Part shown: in pieces, positions 9,475-21,330 of the stretch
Layout: every line of letters begins with the position of its first letter
Position numbering within the stretch: the first letter of the stretch is position 1
Origin: Paraphysomonas bandaiensis
Taxonomy: Eukaryota; Chrysophyceae
Length of the DNA: 64,000 bases
Assembly: GCA_965644295.1 (NCBI GenBank)
Contig: CBFFRP010000146.1
Span: 496,001-560,000, forward strand
Reading direction: 5' to 3'
Notes under the pieces: model-generated
The model's database searches: none
Told to the model about the DNA's origin: nothing
The model's input: only the letters and a program-made list of their open reading frames with translations
Program-made: the position numbers and the translations under genes

Positions 9475-12282
9475 ATGGCTTCCAAGTGGCACCCGCTGCA
9501 TACTGCAGGTAATGTATGAGTTGATTACCATTCGATGACACTCATGGGTGTTTTTGTAGCGATATCTGGTAACTTGGAAACAGTCCTTCAGGAGTACAAG
9601 AAAGGTGTTGTGAAGGATCCTAACATATTGAATTTTAAGGATGCAAACGGATGCTCTGTCATTCACTTCGCAACATTGTCTGGAAATCCGAAATTAGTAA
9701 GAGAGTTAATAAAACTAGGATGTGATGTAAACAGCTTGAGCCGGAAAATGGGAGGAATTAGCCCTCTTGTAATATCCACGATGAAGGGCCACATCGAAGT
9801 CACTAACATATTGCTAGAGAGTGGTGCAGACCCTTCTATAGCTCGCAAAAATGACGGCTGGACACCGTTACACATATGCGCTTTCGACAACAACCCCAAT
9901 ATGGCAGTTCTTTTTCTGTCGAATCCAAGTCTGATAGATATACAAGATGCCGAGAAGCGGACATGTATACATGTAGCTGTGGAACAGCGATCCCGGCAAT
10001 TCATTCATGCTATCGAACGAAAATATCCTCGCTACCGTCACGTTGTTAATGGTCTTCTCTCTCGGTGGAAAGAAGAACAGCATCGTGCCCGTGGGGCTAT
10101 ACTTCCAACGTCTTTAACTGACCCGCCGGGAGGGTGCCATACTCAGTGTCAATCTCCTCTTCGTCCCCCTCGTGCGCCATTCTCTGTTTCGGCCATGTTT
10201 GATGCCGCCCGCAGTGGTGATTGTGATACACTTAAGGCAGTCTTCGCGGAGCATCCGGCTGGAGTAAATACAACTTTTCGAAATGGTTGGACTCTCCTTA
10301 TGGAGGCTGCCGCAGTGGGGAACCATCAAGTTATAAAGGTCTTACTGGAAATGGGATGTGCCACAGAGGCTCGCAATAAGCGTGGTCTTACAGCGTTGCA
10401 TGTCGCTGTACGGCATGGCTACTTGCAGGCCACACGGGCACTACTGGATGCAGGGGCGTGTCCGGATGTTGTTACTCCACGGGGTGACACAATAGAGGAA
10501 ATCGCTGTTGCCAACGGCCACCACACTCTGATGGCCTTTCTCGTGCAGCGTCGATCTCGCGCACTGGAAAACAATGCAGAGAGTGCTTCTTCAGAGAGTT
10601 GCACTCCCACCAATCTTATTCAAGCGCCGCCACATGAAACACTTCCTAGTGATAAAATCAACCTTGATACCTGGCTAGAGAGCTGGCGGCTTACTCAATA
10701 CAAGGATGTTCTTGCCAAAAACGGATTCGATACACTATGCACTCTCGGTTTGCTATCCAATGAAGACCTGGAGTCGATGGGTTTTTTGCTTCTGCATCGA
10801 AAGGTGTTTGCGCTGGGCTTGGATGATGTCAGAAAGAAATATCCACAGCAATTCCAGTGCAAATCTAGAAGTATACATCTAGTAGAGGAACCAGTGAAAA
10901 GTAAAAAGAACAAGAATAGGAATAGAAAGAAGCGCCGGTCCAGGCATAAGAACAAGAAATCTGACTCGCACGTTACACTTCCCGAGCTTAGTCGTGATAT
11001 CTCCCAGCTTACGACTGCAAGTGAGTGGGAGGAGGAAAGCGAAGGTAGTGGAGATGCAGTTGGTGTGTATGCCAGTGCTGGCCTCCTGATCTCGAGAGAA
11101 CCATCTGACAACATTACGGAGCCTTCGTCACATTCTACATCGCCGATTTCCTCAGTCACATATATGCAAGAGCAGGAGGACTGGATGGATGGAACAATAG
11201 ACTTCTCGGGAACATCCGCTACTGGGGCCGGACCTGCCGTCAAAGAATTGAAGTTCGATGAGATCGAACTTGGACCAGTGATTGGTGAAGGCAGCTTTGG
11301 TTCAGTCCGTAGCGGGTATTGGAGGGGTATGAATGTTGCAGTTAAGACCCTTCGCCCCTTGGTAAAGTCTAATGATCCTGGGTCAGGAAAAGATACGTCT
11401 TGTGAGACTCATGGGTCTGGTGACGAATGTCCTAATGTAAGAGAGCTGAGGCACGAAGCATCCACCATGGCAAGAGTGTGTAACCATGCCTTTGTTATTC
11501 AGTTTGTGGGAATCGTGTTGGAGCCTCTTCCCAGCGTAGTCACTGTGTTTTGTGGTTATGGGTCAGTAGAGGACCTATTGGTCAAGTCAGGAAAAGGTAG
11601 CACATTTGATGCCGATATTTTGTTCCGACTAGCAACAGAAGCGGCGATGGGAATTAGACACCTGCATTTAGAGGGAGTAATTCACCGGGATCTGGCAGCA
11701 AGAAACCTCCTTATTGACGATAACTTCCATATACGTGTCGCAGACTTTGGTTTTGCTCGCGTAAAGGAGGAAGCATTTAGCAAGGGATATACAAGATCTG
11801 ATATGGGGCCTATTCGGTGGAGCGCTCCCGAAGCTATGCGCAACAATCAGTACTCCGAAAGTTCTGATGTATTTTCGTTTGGGGTAGTTTTATACGAAAT
11901 GTTTGTCCAACGTCTGCCATGGGAGGGGTACGAGACCTTGGACGTCGCTATACGTGTGTGTTCTGAGGAAAGAATGCAGATACCGGCTGAATTGCATCAG
12001 GGTGTAGCGGATCTAATGAGGTCATGTTGGGCACATCTTTCGGAGAATCGACCATTGCTTGATGTAGTCATTAATGAGTTACGGAGAATGCGACAAGAAC
12101 TAACACCTGAGCTGTTAAGGAAAGATGCAAATGTAGTCGATAACGACTTGACAGAAGAAGAGTATTGGACTCAGAGCGACAGCCATAGCTACGAAGATAT
12201 TGAGAACTTGTCACTGGAAGATAATTTCAGGACAAGCTACGACGATGACACGCGATATACAAGTATGATGATATCAAAGTGA
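9475..12282 (+). CDS. ankyrin-repeat, SAM-domain TKL protein kinase
   Basis: Exon 1 (9475-9508) begins MASKWHPLHTA, and intron 9509-9559 (51 nt) joins it to 9560-12282, giving 918 aa. The short first exon completes the first ankyrin repeat. Ankyrin repeats fill roughly residues 5-155 and 220-330. A SAM domain (LDTWLESWRLTQYKDVL) spans about 377-440, then a Lys/Arg-rich patch and an acidic Ser-rich linker. The kinase starts near 579 with GEGSFGSV. It has VAVK (catalytic Lys), RHEAS (helix-C Glu), HRDLAARN, DFG and SAPEAM, so it should be active. HRDLAARN is tyrosine-kinase-like, and the overall pattern matches TKL kinases. A role in signalling is expected; upstream input and target are unknown. 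Confidence 0.88.
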
Positions 12283-13670
12283 TAATACATTAGAAAACGC
12301 CATCACTGCACCATCAGCTACCAGACGTATAATTTCCACGAGATTTGGAAATCTATCCCTGTATCTGTTTTGTGCGCTAATTATTGAAATGTATATGTAG
12401 TTGAATTAAAGTTATGAAATTATTATTATTATTAATATATTATATATACTAGTGTCGGTAACACAACGGCTGCTGTAAATCAGCAGACACAACACGCATG
12501 AACCAATATATTTGTAGCGCTCTACTTTGGTATCTAATCTAGTGTACGAGGTAGTACTTCTGTACTTCTTGACGGTTGCAATTAAGATGGTATTGATGAA
12601 TCTCGGTATCGATGATAGACATGAAAACTACCAAATAAAAGCTATAAAGACAATCAAAACTCTAGTTTTTGACTACGGAAAACGGTCTATAGTCTATAGT
12701 GTGTCAAGTTATGACATAATTGGATGATTTACTAAGTTAACTGAATGTGTATTTACTCATTAACCTTGTATCCTTATAATCAATTATAAAAATCAACATC
12801 CTTGCAGTCTCATTCATCAATTTCATGTAATCTCTACGACCAATCATATCTCGTACGATCTTGTATGATCAATATATTATATTCAGTTTCATTACTACAG
12901 TAGCTATCATGTTGTTAGTTCTCATAATGCTGTTACCACAACTGTACTCTTCGACTAACGGTCATAATTCCAAAAAGTTAGAATAACAAAACTAAACACT
13001 CCCTCTCAATTCAAGCTGTACAATGAATCTTCAAACCACGAGACATAACTGACGGGTAGAATTACAGCTTTTAATTACTCATATAGCAAAACTCATAATA
13101 GTGGCCCAGGGCATATAGTTATATTTAACCACGGGTAATGAGGAAGCTGTATCGTTTCCCGCTCAAAATTTTAAACGAGAGCGAAAAGTTCAAGTATTGA
13201 AATTTGGACAAAAGGCAATACTCCTTATGCCTAGGTTAAATTGAAGCTTATCCTCAGTCCTCATGATGTTTAAAACCTAATATATCTAGAATGTGTAACT
13301 ATATGTCTATATGTAGCTTGCTTGCGGCAAGAGAAATAGCTGCTCCCGGAATAATATTTAAGAAAATGAATAAAAAATCAATGGTAATTGCACTAGCTTA
13401 ACTCAAAACAATAATTTCCAATATCTCTACAATAGTTACAACTAATGATGCTGAGGGAGTGTAACAACTCATACATAGCTATCATGATGAGTAGGCAAAA
13501 AAGAATTTGCATGAGGCTTCTTCTTCTTCTTCTTGGCATCATCTTATTTATCTGCAATCACATTTAACCCCTGCTAATGCAAGTGACTCGAATGCTGTGC
13601 TTATGACATGAGGCACACAATCCTGATAAGCACGACGTGACCCAAAACCTGAAAGGACTAGGTACCACGC
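12283..13670. other. intergenic, no gene seen
   Basis: About 1.4 kb of AT-rich sequence. It includes an ATT/TAT run near 12420-12450 and a (CTT)6 run near 13519. No supported coding region; the open frames are short and lack family resemblance. Confidence 0.45.
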
Positions 13671-14190
13671 CCTCAACAAAGTCGGACTCGCACCTTTTCG
13701 TGGTGTTCTGGGGGATAAGTACCGGAGTTATTTCTCTGGGAAACTAACGTGAGCCGCAAATATAGTCAGCAGATATTCTTCTGCCCACTCATAGCCGAAT
13801 GCTTGTGTGGTACAAGGGATACCAATAAGTGTCACTTGTGTAGACGTCTTTGGGCCCTGACGAATAAACAGGCATCCGGGAATGGGTCCACCTCAAGGGC
13901 ATCCGGGACAGGGCCCACCTGAAGGGTAACCGGGGTATTGGGCTGCCTGCTGAAGTCAAGCATCCGGGATGTTCACCTTAAGAACTCAGAGCGGAAGTGG
14001 TCGCACCTTGGTGCTTGCGGCGACGCACAAACAGCTTCCGTAGCGTTAAATAGTAGGATAAAAAAAGTGTGTACTGATTAGTTACAGGTAGAGGTCTAAC
14101 TAGTTTGTCTAGCATTCATCTAGCTACAAAGTTAGTGCAGGTTTTTAACGCCTATTGCTAATAATAAGACTTTCAATATAGGTACCACTA
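13671..14190. repeat. dispersed repeat family A, copy 1
   Basis: About 500 bp that recurs at 34475-34970 in the same orientation. It is more GC-rich than its surroundings. It starts CCTCAACAAAGTCGGACTCG and contains internal tandem units of about 29 bp beginning GCATCCGGGA (about 13870-13975). A hairpin region at 13992-14040 (CGGAAG...CTTCCG) follows. Similarity to copy 2 continues more weakly to about 14190. No open frame of note. It may be a SINE-like or structured-RNA element. Confidence 0.75.
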
Positions 14191-15040
14191 CTCCAAATTC
14201 TTCAAGCATTGTTATATATCTTATATATCTCTTCATCGTAATATACTGTATCTGGTATTAGGAATAAGCTCTTATACTGCGCTCTTAATTTCTTACTAAG
14301 CAGTGCATAAATAGACAAGTATAGTTGAATAGATATTACTAGAAACAATAGTATTGTTAGACTGAAAGGAACTCTGTAATCACTAAGACGACTCACCAAA
14401 ACAATCGAGATTATATATTACGTAAAACTTTCACCAGCTTGGAGTGTAATTTAATACATTCATATGAGAAGTCGTCCTTACGGTGCGTCCGTAATACTTA
14501 CTCATCGAGGAGAAAAAGGAATACCGTGACATCAATAGATGACAATAAGCAATGTTGCAAAGCGCGCCCATGCTGGAATGTGATTGCACTTTAACGAGTA
14601 CACGTCGAACATGTCAAATCATTTATTTCCACTATATACAGCTCAAACACCTCTCTGTGTACCCACTGCAAGCACCTCTTATCTGTTAAATTATCGTCTG
14701 GTATTTAGATACAGTGATATCATGCAATATCTCAAGTAGGACAAGGGCCGTACATGTCCCTATCTCCACACACTAGTCTTACGCACGCACCTACAGCGTA
14801 GTATACCATTCCTGGCTGTGTATGTGTAGGTACGTAGATATCTGTATATGTACGTACATATATGTAGCATGGTACGAATAGACATACAGCAGTACATATA
14901 GCTGTATGTACTGCTGTACATATCCACATACACTCCTCTAGCTATTCGAATTACGAATAGAAGGCAGGAGACAGCGCGGTCTAGTTGAGATACACTGTGC
15001 CCCCTACAACTCCCTATCTCAACGAAATTCTATTAGCGGT
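14191..15040. promoter_or_regulatory. upstream region of HOP2 with palindromic promoter word
   Basis: AT-rich upstream DNA. At 14885-14918 TACAGCAGTAC and GTACTGCTGTA are arranged head to head, forming a near-perfect 34-bp palindrome about 120 bp before the HOP2 start. It is surrounded by GTAC/TATG-rich sequence. A regulatory role is inferred. Confidence 0.45.
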
Positions 15041-16155
15041 ATGAGTGAAAGCGATGATTTCTCCTTAGACTCTGATGACAGTGTGTCTGATGATGATTTT
15101 GCTCCCGAGAGACCTCAAAAGACCACGTCTAAAGCCCAAGCGAAGAAACCACCACCCACTGCTAGTAGTCGTGTTGCCAAGAAAAGAACAGCGGAGCCAG
15201 CGGTCTCTTCTACTGCTAAAAAATCAAAGTCTGTGAGTCATGTACCGGATTCTGCCGTACAGCTCCCTGTTGCTCGCGCAGCAGTATCTACGAAAGGCCC
15301 CCCTGTTGCCTCTGCTGCTGAAGCAAGGACTTTAATTAAGAACTATATGCTTCAACAAAATCGTCCATTTTCTGCAATACAAGTGTTTGACAACCTCCAC
15401 CACAGAGTTGCCAAACCACAAGTTGAACGATGTATGTTCCACACGCAGTACACTTCGTGTACTTCTAATTTATACGAATAAGCCTTGCAGGAATTATGTG
15501 TACCTGGTCCAAAGTGTGTTTTACGGGTTAAGGACTATGGGAAGGCAAAAATTTATTTCCCGGATCAAGTAGGATGTGTTAAGGTTAAGTAGTGAAATAC
15601 TAACCCTCAATGGCAGACACAATTGGAGACCTCGTGTGGGTCAAGTAGCGCAGGAGATTTAGAAAGACGAGTAAGGGACTTGTCTGCAGAACTTCAAAAG
15701 TGGAAAGCACGGGAGTCAGAACTCCGAACTGAAAGTAGTATGCTCTCCAATGAGCCGTCGGATGATGCACTGGATCAGTAAGACTACACTGTCTATTCTG
15801 TGACACGCTCATGTCGCTATATATAGGGAACTAGAGAACTTGGAAGCATTACTAATAGATCGTCGAAATCGCCTTGCGTCTTTGGAGTCTGGTGGTGTTG
15901 TGACGCCACAGGAGCGGGAAAAGGCAGTTGATATGTTCAACTTCTTTCGTATGGCATGGAGGACTAGAAAGGAGAAAACTATGGATATTGTAGATATGGT
16001 AGCGGACGGTATGGGAAAGTCACTCAAAGAAACAATGGTTGATTTTCAAGCTACTTTACTTGAACTTTGCTTACTCTTTCCTGATACAGGTGATGATGGG
16101 GATTGAAACCGATGAGGACGAAGGAGTATCGATCCCACCCCCTATTAAGCCATAG
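15041..16155 (+). CDS. HOP2: HOP2/PSMC3IP homologue (TBPIP), meiotic recombination factor
   Basis: Five exons: 15041-15431, 15483-15568, 15617-15777, 15827-16037 and 16090-16155, with introns of 48-52 nt, giving 304 aa. The N-terminal ~95 residues are a Ser/Asp- and Lys-rich extension that looks disordered. Then comes the winged-helix domain (NYMLQQNRPFSAIQVFDNL), the signature GKAKIYFPDQ, a coiled coil (LERRVRDLSAELQKWK onward), and the conserved C-terminus with GIETDEDEGV. HOP2 acts with MND1 to stimulate RAD51/DMC1 strand invasion and homologous pairing in meiosis. Intron 4 uses GTTGAT as donor, which is slightly unusual. The last exon can be missed because the frame runs on to another stop at 16104. 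The gene implies a sexual cycle. Confidence 0.85.
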
Positions 16156-17003
16156 TAAATATGGATATATATAGTGTATGTAGTAGCTTGCAGTTAACCT
16201 TCGGAACGAATGTAATTCACGAGTTTAGTGTTAATATGAAATCGTTACATAGTGTGCTTTCTTTAGTAATCAGTCAGAATAACTTTCCTCTTTTATTGAC
16301 TGAAAGCGATGGAGAAGTTAGCTTCTGTATCACTACGCCTATGTGTTGCGTTTTATTTGTCTGGAAGCGTTTGAAGGCTGTATTTTAAGGTATTTGAATA
16401 CATGACAGTTAATAAAAGAATACAGTACTAGTTGTAAACGGTATTACATGAACTAATGATAAAATATGAATTATGTTAGTTGGACTGAAATAGCTCGCGA
16501 CTATCTAAGATTTGATAATTTCGACTAGTAGAAGTGATAATATAAATTTAATGACTGAAAATGAATCATAGAGGATGTTGGTCACAATTTTAATTAATCA
16601 GTTGTGAGTTGCTTGTTCAGGTACTTAGAGTTACACCATCCAAATGTCTGTTACTGACATTACTCTCTACTACTCACTTAGTGCTCGGTTCCTCACTGTA
16701 ATCATTTTAAATGATTTGCTAACTAAGCAAGTAATTACTACGCTAGCCCATGTTCTCATATATAAACCGAACACGGACACTAACAGAAATGAGAACAGAT
16801 TGTCCCCATTAAAATAGTAACATAGTAATTGTTAACATACTCTTCAGCACAAATTCATACTTCACAACCTAGAGTAATGAGTACATGAATCATGTCAGCG
16901 CTATCAACTTTGCACGTCGTATGTACAAAGCATCAATTCAATCTAAAATAGACATACTCTCACTACTGAAGCCGTGTCCGTGTAGACATTAGATACATTC
17001 TGC
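16156..17003. other. intergenic region between convergent genes
   Basis: AT-rich 3'-3' spacer of about 850 bp between HOP2 and the Acinus gene. I see no gene or repeat in it. Confidence 0.45.
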
Positions 17004-18425
17004 TTACCGCTGAGAAGAGGCCTGCATTTTCTTCTCTATCCTCCTCTTCACTTGTTCCTCAGGAACTGGGAGCCAAAAAAGTTGCGGTACGGTGGTAGTC
17101 TTTCGAAATAAGTCCTCCAGTGAGGTACCCACAGATTCCTTTGCCGTCGGCTCTACGGGTTCTGGCCTTTCCTCAACGACCGGATCCACTTTTCGATGAG
17201 TGGTAAAGCCTCCATCAGCACTCTCTGATATATTTCCTATGACCCTACCACTATTGGACCTTTCCATTCTTGGAGACTTTTGGCTGGGTCCTCCTGACGC
17301 CGCAGCTGCAGCAGTTTGGAGAGTATTTCGCAGCACCCCAAACATCCCGCCCGACCTACTTGCAGGCAGGAGTTTTCGCTTTCCAAGTGACGAGCCGTTA
17401 CTTTGAGTAGCAGGGGCAGCGCGAGGTGATGGTTGTGCAGTTGAAGCTACTGCCTTCCACTCATGTGCACGCAGGGCAGCTTCAGCAGAGGAGGACGCCT
17501 CTGCCGCGGGGACAGAAGTAAAGTCTGCCTCTAGAACATTAGAGTTCGTTAACGGAAATTTCTCTCCTTGGACAGCATCCCGGCATTTTGCAGCAGTCTC
17601 AGCACAGTCAAATGTCACATAACAGTGTGTTTTTATACTATTTAGCCATATATTTTTTTCGTCGAGGTCAGTACCACTTTTCTCAGATAGCCAAGCACAC
17701 AGGCTTCTCATATTGAGAGGGCGCTGAAAATTATCGATACGAAGGTGGCATGTCGCTGTCGTGGGGGATGTATGTGAGGTGGTAGCTGTAGAAAGATCAG
17801 ATGATGTCCTTTCTTGCAACGAGCTTTGTGTTTCTTCAGGCGATATTGTCTTGTCATCTTCCACAATCCTATTCTTGGACGCTTCCTCATCCTCCGATTC
17901 ATCTTGCATCGAAATTTCGGCATCAGCAGGCTCAGTTTCAGCCGAGTCTATACCATGTTCTACTTCCGCTGTGTTTTCATCTGCTTGCATTTCAGCCTTA
18001 TCCATTTCAGGCTTATCCAGGGTGTCGGCAGCTTGTGGTGCATCCGTAATCTTATCTGCACAACAAATAAAACAATATCATAACCATATTCCATGGTACC
18101 TGCAGCGGATTCAGCCGTAGTAACTATCCTATCTTGCAACTCGCATGTGTCAACTAAAAGAGCTCGTTATATTCACACACGGAAAGAGCAATTCACTACC
18201 GTCATCTGATTTATCCTGACCATTCTCAGCATCTTCCATCTCTGTGGCAGTCTCACCTGCGTTTGTATCACCTTCATCAGCTTTTTCTTTATCAATTATA
18301 TCTAAAAGTCTTTCAAGAAGTACAGCTTTCAGTCCACTTGTAGGGGCGCCTCGTGCGGTGAGCTCATTCTTTAGCTCAGATACTTTCATCTTCTTGGCTA
18401 GTTGTGGCGTAAGAGAGTCATCCAT
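17004..18425 (-). CDS. ACIN1: Acinus homologue (SAP, RRM-like, RSB motif)
   Basis: Exons 18425-18200, 18153-18100 and 18055-17004 give 443 aa. The N-terminal SAP motif (VSELKNELTARGAPTSGLKA) binds DNA or chromatin. A long acidic region follows. A degenerate RRM near residues 190-270 contains NIWLNSIKTHCYVTF, matching the Acinus RRM. The C-terminus carries the RSB motif with LEDLFRKTTTVPQLFWLPVP, the RNPS1/SAP18-binding helix that builds the ASAP complex. Acinus links splicing and the exon junction complex to chromatin in the nucleus. The stop TAA lies inside a good splice-donor sequence (CGGTAAGC), but the RSB motif is normally close to the C-terminus, so I take this as the end. Confidence 0.85.
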
Positions 18426-18953
18426 TGCTTATGATTATTTTGTTTTTGCTTTCAAGACGTGTGGTGATAAACTGCCTATTAAAGCCCAACTAGAATGTAT
18501 GTAGAGAGGTGCGAGCTGTAGATTGCATAGAAACAGCAGTGTAACTAAGCCTACATACAACTCCATGTTACATGCTCGCTGTATACTCATGTATACGTAC
18601 AGCAGTATATCATACAGAAAGACTGTATCACAAAAAAATACAAGTGAAATCTGCATAAACACGCTACGAAGGTGTATGTATATACTGTACGTATATACTG
18701 TACGTGTCTTGTGTTATGTGTGGTATGGTATGTGCTGCTGGGTATACTATACAGAGGAGTTTGCATATGGATGTGTATGTATGGTATGGTGCTACAGGCC
18801 GGTATACATACATGCCCAGCATATGCCTGTCTCAGTGGAAATATAAAGATACGACGAATTAAACTCACACTCGTGTCGTATTAACAACTCAATAAGTGAT
18901 TTTATCTCACTGCTGGATTAAACGAGCTCTCTCTCTCTATTCATTCCCTGCAA
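18426..18953. promoter_or_regulatory. divergent promoter region Acinus / VPS26C
   Basis: Spacer between divergent genes. GTACAGCAGTATAT at 18597-18610 is the shared word in reverse orientation. A tandem pair GTATATACTGTAC follows near 18676-18703. Regulatory function is inferred from position and recurrence. Confidence 0.45.
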
Positions 18954-19856
18954 ATGGACCACAGTTCCCTTGAAATTAAATTAAATAAATTCGATCGTGT
19001 TTATCGTCCAAACTCGAAAGTAGATGGAACTGTTGTCGTTAACGCCTATAAAGGATGGCAACATGTGGGATTGAAAATGACTGTAGAAGGGAAAATATAT
19101 CTTAATTCTACTGCGAGAGGTGTGGGAATACTCGACTCAATGAATGCGAACAAACCCATCTCGATATACAGAGAAGAAACTGAGCTCGTACCTCCGGGAA
19201 AATTTGTAGATGGGTCAACTGATGTTCCTTTTCAATTTGTGTTAACAGGTCAAAGTGGGGAACCGCTTATTGAGTCGTATCACGGTGTGTATGTCAGTGT
19301 TATATACTCGATATGTGTATCCTGTCCTCGTGGGGTTATGAAGAAAGGATTAATCAAAGAAATGGAGTTCATTGTTGAAATTCCGTCTGGTCGATCTCCC
19401 GATCCATCTCCGGTCACATTTAGTATATCACCTGAGAGTTTAGAGAATGTTCACGCAGAAGACTTGGTAAAAATTCCGAAATTCAAGATCAGTGGTAAAC
19501 TTCACAGGTCGAACTGTCCTGTTAACCTACCATTCACTGGGGAAGTTATTATAGAATTATGTGAAGCGCCTATTCGATCCATTGAATTGCAGCTTGTTCG
19601 GGTTGAAACCGTAATGGGAGAGCAGTCACCTACTCGTGAGGCAACTGAGATTCAGAGTATCCAAATAGGAGAGGGCAATGTGTATCGTAATATGGTCGTA
19701 CCAATGTACATGGTCTTTCCTCGGCTTTTCTCCTGTCCCACAGTGTCGAACTCGTTGTTCAAATTAGATTTTGAAGTTAATCTGATTGTGATATTTGGCG
19801 ATGGCTACATGGTAACAGAAAATTTTCCTATCACTCTTTTCCGGGAGAATAATTGA
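18954..19856 (+). CDS. VPS26C: VPS26C (DSCR3) homologue, Retriever/Commander subunit
   Basis: Single exon, 300 aa, the usual VPS26C length. It has the arrestin fold of the VPS26 family, with MTVEGKIYL, ETELVPPGKF, ESYHGVYVSVIY, FTGEVIIE, RSIELQLVRVET, ATEIQSIQI, PIYMVFPRLFSCP-type text (VPMYMVFPRLFSCP) and ENFPITL near the end. RSIELQLVRVET and MVFPRLF are diagnostic for VPS26C against VPS26A/B. VPS26C joins VPS35L and VPS29 to form Retriever, which recycles cargo from endosomes. A second VPS26-family gene lies at 47.5-49.5 kb. Identification is strong. Confidence 0.92.
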   Translation: MDHSSLEIKLNKFDRVYRPNSKVDGTVVVNAYKGWQHVGLKMTVEGKIYLNSTARGVGILDSMNANKPISIYREETELVPPGKFVDGSTDVPFQFVLTGQSGEPLIESYHGVYVSVIYSICVSCPRGVMKKGLIKEMEFIVEIPSGRSPDPSPVTFSISPESLENVHAEDLVKIPKFKISGKLHRSNCPVNLPFTGEVIIELCEAPIRSIELQLVRVETVMGEQSPTREATEIQSIQIGEGNVYRNMVVPMYMVFPRLFSCPTVSNSLFKLDFEVNLIVIFGDGYMVTENFPITLFRENN

Positions 19857-21330
19857 AAGGAACTGATTAATTCTTGCTGACAGAGTTTGCGCAAACATCG
19901 GTTGAATATACTTAGATAAATACCGACGTTGCAATAATTACTGGCTATTATCATTTATAGGGTGTGTAAAATTCTGATGTTATTACTAACTAAACAAAAC
20001 AGCAAACTATAAATATCTTAAGCTGTCAGTCACCAGTCGTCATGGAAATTTTATTGGACTTATACTCTTAGTGCTAGCCTCATCATTCGACATGATATGA
20101 TTACTAGCATCACATTGTTGTAAAATATCTTCAAAAATTTTGTTGTTGAACTATGCATATTAATCGTCAATAAAAGCTACGGGATTTGCCTAAATTTAAT
20201 GCATGGGTCAAGCTGATTTTTTTTACATATATCTACGCAGTACAGAACATGGAGGTCATATCATTGAGGCCCAATGAATGCGCATAGGTTAGATGGGAAA
20301 TTCAGTAACTACAATATTGGGGATGATATAGAATTAAGACGAGTTTTTTCATCTACTTGACACCACAAAGGGCATGACGAGATAATCAACTGTCACATCT
20401 AGATTAAAATACATATTCCAATAGTATCGGTATTATTAGGAACTCATAAGGTACAAACGTACGAACACTCAACTCTATTTTGTAGTTTAGGGTTTTGAAT
20501 TATTACTGTTAGTGACCAATTCAATGATAGTTAAAGCGGTAGTAAAGTATTAAACACAGCGACCGTTTAGGATTGAAAATTACAGATTGCTTACAATGAG
20601 GCGAATCAATGATGAAGAAGGTTGCTATGCATGACGACGAGAAATCTTTATCTCAGTTTAGTTGAGCGTCGAGCTTACAGAGTTCAGGTATCTTTCGATG
20701 CGCTTTGCTATAATCATTGTACAATGTAGTGTTTCCTTGTATATCAACACAAATTATAATGCACTCTCGGTTAATATAACTTACTATATATGTGGTATAA
20801 TAACGCACTAGTAATCTACGGAACAGATAATTTACAGGGCTGCGAAACAATTAATAGGCAATTATTGACATTGAAATAATAATTGAAATTGGGACAGCAA
20901 ATAATAATGATTGAAATTATAACTGATCAAAACTTTTCTTCAATTAATTGGTATACTCTTAATACCATCAATTTGAGTGCGTACATTAAGTTAATGCGAA
21001 ATTCCAAGGCCCTTAACACTACGATACGTGGTCAATAGCCAAGTAATTAATTTGAAAAACTAAAACCCAGAAGCCTTTCTTCGTTTGTTATAATCTATTA
21101 ATTCGAAATGAGTAATAGTATCTGATTTAGTAGAGATTGACTTCTTTAAATATATAACGCAAAGCAAATTGAAGAATTTTCCAACGTAAAACTACGAATT
21201 TAAACTTAGCGACATTATAGGTGATACTAGTGGTGGAAAAGACCATTCCATACCTTACAAGTCGAAGTTACTGTGTGTTACACGTCAAATTATACATTGC
21301 TATTTCATTCTTATTGTTAGCCGCTATACG
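19857..21330. other. intergenic region between convergent genes
   Basis: About 1.5 kb of very AT-rich sequence between VPS26C and the golgin-like gene. It contains short TAATAATT runs near 20870-20930. I see no gene, RNA or clear repeat. Confidence 0.45.

Noticed and set aside
10695-11243. 182-aa antisense open frame inside the kinase gene
   Set aside because: It is a shadow of the coding strand with no family resemblance.
16990-17010. Extra 3' exon of Acinus beyond the donor-like CGGTAAGC
   Set aside because: The stop follows the RSB motif at the normal place, and the next possible exon adds only two or three residues.
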